NCBI GenBank assembly: GCA_020628865.1
Contig: JAHDEJ010000003.1
Coordinates: 62,001-126,000, forward strand
Direction: 5' to 3'
From: Acidimicrobiales bacterium
GTDB taxonomy: Bacteria > Actinomycetota > Acidimicrobiia > Acidimicrobiales > SHLQ01
DNA: 64,000 nt
The notes below the pieces were generated by a model. The model was not told the DNA's origin. It searched no databases and was given only the letters and a program-made list of their open reading frames with translations. Shown piece by piece: positions 17,214-25,816 of this stretch; within the stretch, counting starts at the first letter, position 1; each line of letters begins with the position of its first letter. The position numbers and the translations under genes were made by a program.

Positions 17214-18127
17214 ACGACATCCCGGTCACGGTCCTCGGGGGCTACCTCGGCTCGGGAAAAACGACGCTGCTCAACCATCTGCTCACCACGGCGACCGAGC
17301 GCATCGCCGTGCTCGTCAACGACTTCGGGGCGATCAACGTGGACGCAGCCCTGCTCAAGTCGGCCGACGACGACACGATCTCCCTGACCAATGGCTGCAT
17401 CTGCTGCTCGCTCACCGATGGATTCGCCGCGGCCCTGGACCAGGTGCGAGCGCTCGCCACGCGACCCGACCGGCTGATCATCGAAGCAAGTGGCGTCGCC
17501 GACCCGGCGGCCGTTGCGGCGTGGGGACATGGCCCGGGATTCCGGCTCGACGGCGTCATCGTCCTCGTCGATGCCGAGCAGTTCCCCTGGTCGATCCGAA
17601 ACGAGTACGTGGGCGATGTGGTTGTCGGTCAGGTGGGTTCTGCCGATCTCGTCGTCCTCAACAAGATCGACCTCGTGGACGATGAGCGGCTGTCGGCCGT
17701 CCGAGCGCTCGTCGACGAACGAAGTGACGCACCCATCATTCCGGCACAGCGGGCACAGGTGGACCCGGCGATTCTCCTCGGTGCGTTCCATGATGCTCGG
17801 TCGGGCAGCGCCGCCGAGAGCAGCGGAGTCGGGTCCAGTTCACAAGCCGAATCCACCCACACACCATGGAGCCACACGTTTGCGTCGCCGCCGACGGTGG
17901 AGGAACTCGCCGAGTTCCTCGCCTCGCTCAGCAGCGAGACCGTTCGCGTGAAGGGCATCCTCGGCCCTGAACCGGGTGGAACGGGACGACGCGTCGTCCA
18001 TCGCGTCGGCTCCCGCACGACCGTCGTCGACCACCCCGAACCGCACAACGGCCCGTCGATCCTCGTCGGAATCGACGTCGGTTCATGGCAGGACCGAATC
18101 ATCACGAAGGCAGGAGAAGGCACATGA
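17210..18127 (+). CDS. CobW/COG0523-family metal-chaperone GTPase
   Basis: A 305-residue G3E GTPase. The Walker A is GYLGSGKT (residues 11-18), the metal-binding CxCC motif is C63-I-C65-C66, the switch region has IIEASGVADP, and the base-specificity motif is NKID. The C-terminal CobW domain is present (VRVKGIL). Such proteins load zinc, cobalt or iron into client enzymes. The GTG at 17210 overlaps the amidohydrolase stop (GTGA) and the end overlaps the amidase start, so the metal-dependent amidohydrolases are likely clients. No Zur-like operator is visible, so zinc-starvation control is not supported. Confidence 0.88.
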   Translation: MNDIPVTVLGGYLGSGKTTLLNHLLTTATERIAVLVNDFGAINVDAALLKSADDDTISLTNGCICCSLTDGFAAALDQVRALATRPDRLIIEASGVADPAAVAAWGHGPGFRLDGVIVLVDAEQFPWSIRNEYVGDVVVGQVGSADLVVLNKIDLVDDERLSAVRALVDERSDAPIIPAQRAQVDPAILLGAFHDARSGSAAESSGVGSSSQAESTHTPWSHTFASPPTVEELAEFLASLSSETVRVKGILGPEPGGTGRRVVHRVGSRTTVVDHPEPHNGPSILVGIDVGSWQDRIITKAGEGT

Positions 18128-19524
18128 CCGAACTGTGGCAACTGGGGGCGCTCGAGATCGGCCGTCGCATCGCAGAAGGCGAGTCCTCGGCCGTCGAGGT
18201 TCTCGGGGCACATCTCGCACGAGTCGAGGAGATCAACCCGCAGGTCAACGCCATCACGGCCGTTCACCCGGAGCGGTCGAGGGCCGCCGCAGCCGCTGCC
18301 GACGAGCGGCGACGTCAGGGCCGGGCCCTGAGCACACTCGATGGTGTTCCGTTCTCGACCAAGGAGAACCTGGATTGTGTGGGAGCTGCCACCACCGAAG
18401 GTGTGCGGGCGCTGGCCGACAACGTCGTGGGCATCGACGCACCGGTTGTCGAGCGGCTCCGGTCCGCCGGTGCCATTCCGTTCGCTCGGACCAACATGCC
18501 GGACTTCGGTCTCCGCATCCACACCGACAACGAACTGCACGGGCCGACGCTCAACCCCTGGAATCGTGACCGCACCAGCGGCGGGTCCAGCGGGGGAGAG
18601 GGCGTCGCTCTCGCAACCGGCATGAGCCCGATGGGCGTGGGCAACGACATCGGCGGCTCGGTACGAAATCCTGCGTACTGCGCAGGCGTCGTCTCCCACA
18701 AGCCGACGCCCCACCGTCTGCCTCGAGCGTCGGTGACCCCACCCACATCGTGGGGCCCGGCGAAACAGCTGATGAGCGTGAATGGGCCGATGGCCCGACG
18801 CGTGGGCGATCTTCAGGTCATGTTCTCGCTCATGCACGGTCGTCACCGACGAGATCCATGGTCGGTGAGCGCCCCGTTCCAGCCCCGCCAGCAGCCAGGG
18901 AGGATTCGCGTCGTGGCGAACGTGCCCGGAGGTACGACGGATCCGCACATCGCCGCGGGGGTGTGGGCCGCAGCGGGCGCACTCAGCGACGCCGGCTGGC
19001 AGGTTGAGGAAGCCGAGCCACCCGTACTCGAGGAAGCAGCCGATGCGTGGCTGCGTTGGCTTGGTGGCGAGATCGCCCTCCGGCGGGAGCGGATCGAGGG
19101 GGTCATGGGTCACGATGCCCGTACGTTCCTCGACCATGCGCAAGTCCTGTCCGGCGAGCCCGATCTCGGTGTCACCATCGACGCCCTGACGGTGCGCCAC
19201 GGCGCTGCGGCCCAGTGGCACAACTTCCTGGCGGACGGTGCTGTGCTGCTCGGACCGGTCTGGACCGAGGGTCCGTTCCCGGTCGGATTCGACGTGGAAA
19301 CGCTGGACTGCGCGCGCTCGGTGATGCACCGGCTTCGCCTCATCGTTGTTGCGAACGTGCTCGGTCTACCCGCGACGAGTGTGCCAGTCGGGGTGGGGGC
19401 AGACGGCCTGCCGCTCGGCGTGCAGCTGATCGGCAGCCAATACGCAGACGACCGAACCCTGGCCGCCGCAGCTGCCGTGGAGTCGGCCTTTGGCGTCCTG
19501 ACACCCATCGATCCTCATTTCTGA
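18124..19524 (+). CDS. Amidase signature-family hydrolase
   Basis: A 466-residue amidase with the Ser-Ser-Lys triad: Lys in FSTKENLD, the first Ser in TSGGSSGGEG, and the nucleophile Ser in GNDIGGSVRNPA. This family hydrolyses amides and includes GatA, fatty-acid amide hydrolase and allophanate hydrolase. No gatB or gatC is present, so a catabolic amidase is more likely than the tRNA amidotransferase. The ATG at 18124 overlaps the CobW-type gene by 4 bp. It is the last gene of the operon and is followed within 100 bp by a peptide-type importer, suggesting uptake and hydrolysis of an amide-containing nutrient (inference). Confidence 0.87.
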   Translation: MTELWQLGALEIGRRIAEGESSAVEVLGAHLARVEEINPQVNAITAVHPERSRAAAAAADERRRQGRALSTLDGVPFSTKENLDCVGAATTEGVRALADNVVGIDAPVVERLRSAGAIPFARTNMPDFGLRIHTDNELHGPTLNPWNRDRTSGGSSGGEGVALATGMSPMGVGNDIGGSVRNPAYCAGVVSHKPTPHRLPRASVTPPTSWGPAKQLMSVNGPMARRVGDLQVMFSLMHGRHRRDPWSVSAPFQPRQQPGRIRVVANVPGGTTDPHIAAGVWAAAGALSDAGWQVEEAEPPVLEEAADAWLRWLGGEIALRRERIEGVMGHDARTFLDHAQVLSGEPDLGVTIDALTVRHGAAAQWHNFLADGAVLLGPVWTEGPFPVGFDVETLDCARSVMHRLRLIVVANVLGLPATSVPVGVGADGLPLGVQLIGSQYADDRTLAAAAAVESAFGVLTPIDPHF

Positions 19525-19543
19525 CAGAGATTCAGATATTGAG

Positions 19544-19573
19544 GTGACATGTGCCATAGCGGGCGGCTACTGT
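19544..19573 (+). promoter_or_regulatory. Putative promoter of the peptide-transporter operon
   Basis: GTGACA (19544-19549) and TACTGT (19568-19573) are separated by 18 bp in the only sizeable gap of this cluster. They would give a 5' leader of about 40 nt that includes the GAGGGGGA ribosome binding site. Confidence 0.4.
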
Positions 19574-19619
19574 CGGCAAATTCCCGGTGTCCGCCGGGAC
19601 GAATGAGGGGGAAATGCAG

Positions 19620-21359
19620 ATGCGACGATTCCGAGGTCTACTCGCGTTGCTGTTGGCCTTTGCCATGCTGGCAGCGGCGTGCGGCGGCAGCGACGACAGC
19701 AGTGGGGACACGGCGAGCGACGACTCGCCGACGACCACACAGGCGGAGGAGCCGGAAGAGATTCCGGCAACGATCGCCGATACTGCGGCACCGGAAGTGG
19801 AAGAAGAGGAAGAGCCTGAGGAAGAGGATGTCGATTCCGGGCCCGTCTCCGGCGGCACGGTCGTGCTGGCCACCCAGGTGCAGGCGACGTCGATCAACAG
19901 CAACATCCAGTCCGGCAACGCCAGCGGCTCACCGTCCTCGCAGTTGTTCGCCAGCCCCATCCTGTTCGATGGTGACTACAACCCCGAGCCCTACCTGGCC
20001 GAATCCTGGTCCTTCTCCGACGACGGTCTGCAGTTCACGCTGAACCTCGTCGAGGGCGCGACCTTCCACGATGGCGAACCCATCAAGGCATCCGATGTGG
20101 CGTTCTCCATCAACATGAACAAGGAATTCCACCCGTTCAAGCCGATGTTCGGGCCGGTCGAGTCGATCGACACACCCGACGATCAGACCGTCGTCCTGAA
20201 CCTCTCACAGCCGCACCCGGCGATCCTGATCGCCATGTCGCCGGCGCTGCTCCCGGTCATGCCGGAGCACGTCTACGGCGAGGCCGTGGCCGACGGGACG
20301 ATCCGTGAGTTCGCCGGCAACACCGACCCCGATGTCTTCGTCGGTTCCGGTCCGTTCAAGCTGGACGAGTTCGACCCGTCCAACGGCATCATCCGCATGT
20401 CGCGCTACGACGACTTCTTCCTCGGAGCGCCGTACATCGAGGAGCTCGTCATTCAGACGATCCAGGATCCGAACACGACGATCATCGCCCTTGAGAACGG
20501 CGAGGTGCACTCGGCCAACCTGCAGGGCGTCGCCGACGTGGAGCGGGCCCAGGGTCTGGACGGAATCGTCGTCACGCCCGAAGGAACCGAAGGCATCGGC
20601 GCCGTGGTCTCCATGGAGTACAACCTCGAAGACGAGGTCCTCTCGGACGTGCGTGTCCGTCAGGCGATCGCCTACTCGCTGGACAAGGACTTCATCGTGA
20701 ACACGCTCCATGGTGGGCTGCCGTTCCGGGCCAAGTCGCCGATCCACCCGGGTTCGCCGTTCTACGACGACAGCATGGAGGGCTACGACTTCGATCAGGC
20801 CCGTGCCGCCGAACTGTTCGACGAGGCCGGTTACCCGGCCGACGGCGACGGCAACCGTGGCATCAGCCTCACGATCGACTTCATCCCCGGTGTGCCCGAC
20901 TATCAGAAGAACGTGGCCGAGTACATCAAGTCGGCACTCTCGGAGGTCGGCGTCGAGATCGAGATTCGGTCCTCGCCCGATATCGGCACCTGGATCGGCT
21001 ACCTCGCACCTCGCGACTACGACCTCACGATGAACATCCTGTTCATGTGGGCAGATCCCGTGATCGGTGTGCACCGTTCGTTCCTCGAAGCGAACATCCA
21101 GCCCATTCCGTTCGCCAACAACAGCGCGTACATCAACGCTGACCTCGAGGCGAAGCTGTCCGAAGCGGCTGTGGAACTCGACGTGGCCGCTCGTACCGCG
21201 CTCTACGCCGAGATCCAGGCCACCCTGGCGGAGGACCTCCCGTTCCACTGGATCGAGACCCTGCCGACGCACTCCGTCTACTCGGAGTCGTTGCAGAACC
21301 CGCCGCTCACCATCTGGGGAGCCATGAGCCCGATGCACGAGGCATGGCTGTCTGAATGA
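19620..21359 (+). CDS. ABC transporter substrate-binding lipoprotein, family 5 (Dpp/Opp type)
   Basis: A 579-residue SBP_bac_5 protein that captures peptides or similar solutes outside the cell. The signal ends in the lipobox LAAAC (lipidated C21), followed by an acidic linker (about residues 22-75) with long Glu runs. Family landmarks are LAESWSFSDDGLQFTLNL and VGSGPFKLDEF. ATG 19620 is chosen over 19614 because it lies 7 nt after GAGGGGGA and puts Arg-Arg at the start of the signal peptide. It heads an overlapping five-gene transporter operon. The ligand is not predictable from sequence. Confidence 0.9.
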   Translation: MRRFRGLLALLLAFAMLAAACGGSDDSSGDTASDDSPTTTQAEEPEEIPATIADTAAPEVEEEEEPEEEDVDSGPVSGGTVVLATQVQATSINSNIQSGNASGSPSSQLFASPILFDGDYNPEPYLAESWSFSDDGLQFTLNLVEGATFHDGEPIKASDVAFSINMNKEFHPFKPMFGPVESIDTPDDQTVVLNLSQPHPAILIAMSPALLPVMPEHVYGEAVADGTIREFAGNTDPDVFVGSGPFKLDEFDPSNGIIRMSRYDDFFLGAPYIEELVIQTIQDPNTTIIALENGEVHSANLQGVADVERAQGLDGIVVTPEGTEGIGAVVSMEYNLEDEVLSDVRVRQAIAYSLDKDFIVNTLHGGLPFRAKSPIHPGSPFYDDSMEGYDFDQARAAELFDEAGYPADGDGNRGISLTIDFIPGVPDYQKNVAEYIKSALSEVGVEIEIRSSPDIGTWIGYLAPRDYDLTMNILFMWADPVIGVHRSFLEANIQPIPFANNSAYINADLEAKLSEAAVELDVAARTALYAEIQATLAEDLPFHWIETLPTHSVYSESLQNPPLTIWGAMSPMHEAWLSE

Positions 21360-22372
21360 CCGAGGGCCCGTCTCCACGGGCAAAGACGCTGCAGCGCCTG
21401 GGGCGGATGTTCGTCATCCGCCTCGGGCACGCAGTGTTTCTTCTGCTCGCGGTCACCATCTTCACCTTCACCCTGCTGCATCTGGCACCGGGTGACGCTG
21501 CCCAGGTTTGGGCGGGCGCACAGGGCGGCGCGTCTGCGGAGCAGATCGAGCAGATTCGCGTCGAATACGGCCTGGACCGCCCGTTTCCCCAACAGCTCGC
21601 GTCATATGTGGGCAACGCCGCGACCGGCGACTTCGGGGACTCGTTCTTCTTCCGTCAGCCGGTGAGCGAGCTCGTGCTGGCACGCGTGTGGCCGACGATC
21701 CTGCTGGTGCTGACGTCGTTGGGCATCGCCATTCTCGGCGGCGTCATCCTGGGGGTGTGGACGGCACGTCGACCCACGGCTCCGTCGAGCCACGTGATCA
21801 CCGCCGTGGCGCTCTTCGGCTTCAGCGCGCCGATCTTTTGGACCGGCATCATGTTGCTGCTGATCTTCTCCTCGTGGCTGAACCTTCTCCCAAGCCATGG
21901 CATGAACTCGGTGACGGTCGGCGACGGCTTCTTCGAGCAGGCTTGGGACACCTTTCTGCACCTGATCCTGCCGGCCAGCACGCTTGGCTTCTTCTACATG
22001 GCCCAATACAGCCGGATCTCACGCGTCTCGATGCTCGAAGTCCTCGGCAGCGACTACGTCCGCACCGCCCGAGCGAAGGGCCTCAAGGAACGATCCGTCA
22101 TCTGGAAGCACGCCCTTCGCAACGCAGTCATCCCGGTCGTGACGATCGCCGGGTTCCAGGTCGGAGCGCTGCTCTCCGGCGGCATTCTCGTCGAGACCGT
22201 CTTCGAATGGCCGGGGATGGGCCGACTCGCGTTCGAAGCCGTGCTCCGACGCGACACGCCAATCCTGATGGGCATGCTCATCATCTCCACGTTCATCGTG
22301 ATCGTCGCCAATCTGCTCACCGATGTCGCGTACCGGGTCATCGACCCCCGAATCAGGTTCGCCAAACCATGA
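21356..22372 (+). CDS. ABC transporter permease, DppB/OppB type
   Basis: A 338-residue inner-membrane permease with six predicted helices. It shows the N-terminal FLLLAVTIFTFTLLHLAPGD segment and the EAA-loop pattern GSDYVRTARAKGLKE...RNAVIPVV that docks with the ATPase. It pairs with the next permease to form the channel. The ATG overlaps the SBP stop by 4 bp. Confidence 0.93.
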   Translation: MTEGPSPRAKTLQRLGRMFVIRLGHAVFLLLAVTIFTFTLLHLAPGDAAQVWAGAQGGASAEQIEQIRVEYGLDRPFPQQLASYVGNAATGDFGDSFFFRQPVSELVLARVWPTILLVLTSLGIAILGGVILGVWTARRPTAPSSHVITAVALFGFSAPIFWTGIMLLLIFSSWLNLLPSHGMNSVTVGDGFFEQAWDTFLHLILPASTLGFFYMAQYSRISRVSMLEVLGSDYVRTARAKGLKERSVIWKHALRNAVIPVVTIAGFQVGALLSGGILVETVFEWPGMGRLAFEAVLRRDTPILMGMLIISTFIVIVANLLTDVAYRVIDPRIRFAKP

Positions 22373-23268
22373 GTTCCGAACACGATCCCGCAGTGCTCAT
22401 CGACGCCGTCGACGAGGATGCCCGCGCTCGAAGCCCGCTGGGCGAAGCCTGGTTCATGTTCCGTCGGAACCGGGCGGCGCTCTTCGGTCTCATCCTGCTG
22501 GTCGCCATCTTTCTGCTCACCATCTTCGGGCCGATGCTGTATGAGAACGAGCCGTTCCGGATCGTGGCCCGGCCGCGTACCTCTCCGAGCGAGGGCGACC
22601 TGTTGCTCGGCTCCGACTACCTCGGTCGCGACACGCTGGCCGGTCTGCTCACCGGCGGGCGGGTGACGCTGTTGATCGCCGTGTTTGCCGGCACCATGAC
22701 CGTGCTGATCGGCCTGCTCATCGGTGGACCCGCCGGCTACTTCGGTGGCCGGGTGGAATCGGTGCTCATGCGCCTCACCGAACTCTTCCAGGTACCGCCA
22801 GCAATCCTGCTCGCCATGCTGGTGCTGGTGCTCTGGGGCCCGACGGTCATCAACCTCGTGCTCGCGATCTCGCTGGTGGCGTGGCCACAGACGGCACGGT
22901 TGTCCCGCGGCGAGTTCCTCCGGCTCCGCAACGTCGAATTCGTCCGTGCTGCAAAGGCTGCGGGCGCAAGCGACCTCCGGATCCTGACCCGCATCATCCT
23001 GCCGAATGCGCTGCCGCCGCTCATCGTCAACGCCACGCTCATCATCGGCGGTGCGATCCTCTTCGAAGCGGGGCTGAGCTTCCTCGGGCTCGGCGACCCC
23101 AACGTGATGACCTGGGGCCTGATGCTCGGTTCCAGCCGCCCGTACGTGTTCGACACCTGGTGGGCCGTCACCTTCCCCGGCCTGGCGATCTTCTTCACGG
23201 TGCTCGCCATCAGCCTCGTCGGTGACGGCATCAATGACGCCTTCAACCCGAAGTTGCGCGAACGATGA
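22369..23268 (+). CDS. ABC transporter permease, DppC/OppC type
   Basis: A 299-residue permease with the DppC N-terminal segment (one helix after a cytosolic Arg-rich start), then five helices and the EAA loop VRAAKAAGASDLRILTRIILPN. The motif GLSFLGLGDPN is characteristic of DppC-type permeases. The ATG overlaps the preceding stop by 4 bp; it forms a heterodimer with the upstream permease. Confidence 0.93.
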   Translation: MSSEHDPAVLIDAVDEDARARSPLGEAWFMFRRNRAALFGLILLVAIFLLTIFGPMLYENEPFRIVARPRTSPSEGDLLLGSDYLGRDTLAGLLTGGRVTLLIAVFAGTMTVLIGLLIGGPAGYFGGRVESVLMRLTELFQVPPAILLAMLVLVLWGPTVINLVLAISLVAWPQTARLSRGEFLRLRNVEFVRAAKAAGASDLRILTRIILPNALPPLIVNATLIIGGAILFEAGLSFLGLGDPNVMTWGLMLGSSRPYVFDTWWAVTFPGLAIFFTVLAISLVGDGINDAFNPKLRER

Positions 23269-24119
23269 GCAACCATCTCCTCGAGGTCAACAACCTGAGC
23301 GTGTCCTTCGGGTCGTTCACAGCGGTCGACGACGTCTCGTTCCATCTCGATGCCGGTGAGACCCTGGCGATCGTCGGCGAGTCGGGTTCCGGCAAGACGG
23401 TCACGGCGCTGTCGATCATGCGGCTGCTCGAGCAGAGCTCCCGCGGCCGGATCACGAGCGGCGAGATCCTCCTGAACCCGCCCAACGACACCGTGATGGA
23501 TCTCGCCGACCTGCCGGAGGAGCGTCTCCGACAGGTGCGAGGGAACTTCGTGTCGATGATTTTCCAGGAACCGCTCACGGCACTGAACCCCGTCTTCTCC
23601 GTGCAAAGCCAGTTGATCGAAGCCATCCGCTCGCACCGTCCGGTGGCGAAGGAAACGGCGCGTGAGATGGCGTTGGAGATGATGGCAAAGGTTCGGATCC
23701 CCGAGCCCGCAGAACGGCTCAAGCAACACCCACACGAGTTGAGCGGCGGCATGCGCCAGCGCGTGATGATTGCCCAGGCACTCGCCCTGAACCCCCAGAT
23801 CCTGATCGCCGACGAGCCCACCACGGCACTCGACGTGACGATTCAGGCGCAGGTCCTCGGGTTGATCAAAGATCTGCAGGAGGAGATGGGCTCCGCCGTC
23901 ATCATGATCACCCACGACATGGGCGTCGTGGCCCAAATTGCCGACCGAGTCGTCGTCATGCGCAACTCCAAAGTGGTCGAGACCGGCGCGGTCGAGCAGA
24001 TCTTCGGCGCACCAGAACATCCGTACACGAAAGCGCTGTTGGCGGCCGTCCCGAAGCTCGGATCCATGAACCACACCGACAAACCGGAGAAGTTCCCACT
24101 CGTGGAGCAGACCACATGA
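23265..24119 (+). CDS. ABC transporter ATPase, DppD/OppD type
   Basis: A 284-residue nucleotide-binding subunit: Walker A GESGSGKT, signature LSGGMRQR, Walker B LIADEPTTALDV and the H-loop in MITHDMGV. The C-terminal oligopeptide-type extension (PYTKALLAAVP) is present but short, so it is about 40 residues shorter than E. coli DppD. It powers import together with the next ATPase. The ATG overlaps the permease stop by 4 bp. Confidence 0.92.
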   Translation: MSNHLLEVNNLSVSFGSFTAVDDVSFHLDAGETLAIVGESGSGKTVTALSIMRLLEQSSRGRITSGEILLNPPNDTVMDLADLPEERLRQVRGNFVSMIFQEPLTALNPVFSVQSQLIEAIRSHRPVAKETAREMALEMMAKVRIPEPAERLKQHPHELSGGMRQRVMIAQALALNPQILIADEPTTALDVTIQAQVLGLIKDLQEEMGSAVIMITHDMGVVAQIADRVVVMRNSKVVETGAVEQIFGAPEHPYTKALLAAVPKLGSMNHTDKPEKFPLVEQTT

Positions 24120-25021
24120 GCGATGCACCCCTCGTCGAGTGCATCGACCTGCACAAGCGATTCTCTGCGCCGGAGGGCGCCCAGGTCCACGCCGTGGTAG
24201 GCGTGAACCTTCACATCGATCGAGGCGAAACGCTCGCGGTCGTCGGCGAGTCCGGTTGTGGCAAATCGACCCTCGCCAACACCGTGATCCGGTTGGAGGA
24301 ACCGTCAGACGGCCAGGTGCTGCTCGACGGCGTGGACATCTCGCACATGGGGCGAAAGGAACTCCGCTCCCACCGCCGGAAGATGCAGATCATCTTCCAG
24401 GATCCCTTCGCGAGTCTTGATCCCCGCCGCCAGGTCGGTGACGCAGTTGCCGAGCCGCTGCTGATCCACGGCATCACCCCGGAAGGCGGCCGCGAAGCGC
24501 TCGTTGCGGAACTCTTCGACAAGGTCTCGCTGCCGCGATCCGTCATGCGCAACTACCCGCACCAGTTCTCTGGCGGCCAGCGCCAACGGATCTGCATCGC
24601 CCGAGCCCTGGCCAGCCGCCCCGAGCTGGTCATCGCCGACGAAGCCGTCTCTGCGCTCGATGTCTCGGTTCAGGCGCAGGTGATCAACCTCATGATGGAC
24701 CTGCAAGAGGAGATGGGGCTCTCCTACCTGTTCATCTCCCACGACCTCGCTGTCGTCGAGCGAGTCGCCCATCGGGTTGCGGTCATGTACCTGGGCCAAG
24801 TGGTCGAGTTGGGGCCGCGGCGAGCCGTGTTCAGCAACCCGCAGCATCCGTACACCCAGCGGCTGCTCGACGCCGTCCCGATTGCCGACCCGACCCGCCG
24901 TGCGGAACGAGTTCGGCTGGAGGGCGAGATCCCCAGCCCGATCTGGGCCAAGGGCACTGCGCCGGTCCTGGTATCGCACCGAGAGGTCGCGCCCGGCCAT
25001 TTCGTGGCAGAGTCCGACTGA
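24116..25021 (+). CDS. ABC transporter ATPase, DppF/OppF type
   Basis: A 301-residue ATPase subunit with Walker A GESGCGKS, signature FSGGQRQR and Walker B VIADEAVSALDV (Glu then Ala-Val instead of the usual Pro-Thr), and the C-terminal PYTQRLLDAVPIADP segment. Together with the DppD-type subunit it drives the peptide transporter. The ATG overlaps the previous stop by 4 bp. It closes the transporter block; the SDR follows 21 bp later. Confidence 0.92.
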   Translation: MSDAPLVECIDLHKRFSAPEGAQVHAVVGVNLHIDRGETLAVVGESGCGKSTLANTVIRLEEPSDGQVLLDGVDISHMGRKELRSHRRKMQIIFQDPFASLDPRRQVGDAVAEPLLIHGITPEGGREALVAELFDKVSLPRSVMRNYPHQFSGGQRQRICIARALASRPELVIADEAVSALDVSVQAQVINLMMDLQEEMGLSYLFISHDLAVVERVAHRVAVMYLGQVVELGPRRAVFSNPQHPYTQRLLDAVPIADPTRRAERVRLEGEIPSPIWAKGTAPVLVSHREVAPGHFVAESD

Positions 25022-25042
25022 CACCATCGTCCGGGAGCATGC

Positions 25043-25795
25043 ATGGGACAACTGAAGGACCTGTCGATCGTCGTAACCGGGGCCAGCAGCGGCATCGGCG
25101 AGTCGATCGCCCGTCGGTTCTGGGAGGAAGGCGCGCGGCTCACCCTGGGCAGCCGCCACGAGCCTGAGCACGCCGGGGCGGGGGCACGTTGGGTGCAGAC
25201 CGATGTGAGCGACCCAGTCGCAGCGCAGGCACTGATCGACAGCGCGGTCGAGGCCAACGGTCGACTCGACGTCCTGGTGAACAACGCAGGCGTGCAGATC
25301 GAGAAGTCGATCGCCGACACCAGCGATGACGAGTTTGATCTCGTCATGGGCGTCAACGTCAAGGGCGTCTTCAACTGCGCACGCGCAGCCGTGCGGCAGA
25401 TGCGCGAGCAGGGGAACGGTGGCTCGATCATCAACATCGGATCGATCGCCGGCAACAACGCCGATCACGGGATGGCCGTGTACAACGCGTCGAAGGGTGC
25501 GGTGCATGCGCTGACCCGGGCGATTGCCACCGATCACGGCCGGGATGGCATCCGCTGCAACTCGATCGCCCCCGGCTGGATCGCAACGGCGCTCGCCGAC
25601 GCCGCGTTCGACCTGGCCGACGATCCCGACGCAGCCCGCGACGCCGCCATCTCGAAGCATCCGGTGGGCCGGCTCGGTTTGCCCGAAGACATCGCCAACC
25701 TTGCCGTCTGGCTGGCTGGCTCGGAATCCACATTCGCGTCTGGGTCGGTGTTCACGGTGGATGGCGGACTCACCGCCCAGAGCCCAATCGGCTGA
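25043..25795 (+). CDS. Short-chain dehydrogenase/reductase (FabG-like)
   Basis: A 250-residue classical SDR: cofactor motif TGASSGIGES near residue 14, NNAG, catalytic Ser in NIGSIAG, Tyr and Lys in YNASKGA, and an SVFTVDGG ending typical of the FabG subgroup. It interconverts an alcohol and a ketone with NAD(P)H. It sits between the peptide transporter and a metallo-hydrolase at short spacing, suggesting a catabolic step on the imported compound. Substrate unknown. Confidence 0.87.
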   Translation: MGQLKDLSIVVTGASSGIGESIARRFWEEGARLTLGSRHEPEHAGAGARWVQTDVSDPVAAQALIDSAVEANGRLDVLVNNAGVQIEKSIADTSDDEFDLVMGVNVKGVFNCARAAVRQMREQGNGGSIINIGSIAGNNADHGMAVYNASKGAVHALTRAIATDHGRDGIRCNSIAPGWIATALADAAFDLADDPDAARDAAISKHPVGRLGLPEDIANLAVWLAGSESTFASGSVFTVDGGLTAQSPIG

Positions 25796-25816
25796 CGAAC
25801 CTCTGAAGGAGACGAC

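Noticed and set aside
18124-19524. GatA subunit of the tRNA amidotransferase
   Set aside because: No gatB or gatC nearby and the gene is in a catabolic operon; a stand-alone amidase is more likely.
19539-19573. TTGAGG at 19539 as a -35 box for TACTGT
   Set aside because: The spacer would be 23 bp; GTGACA with 18 bp is better.
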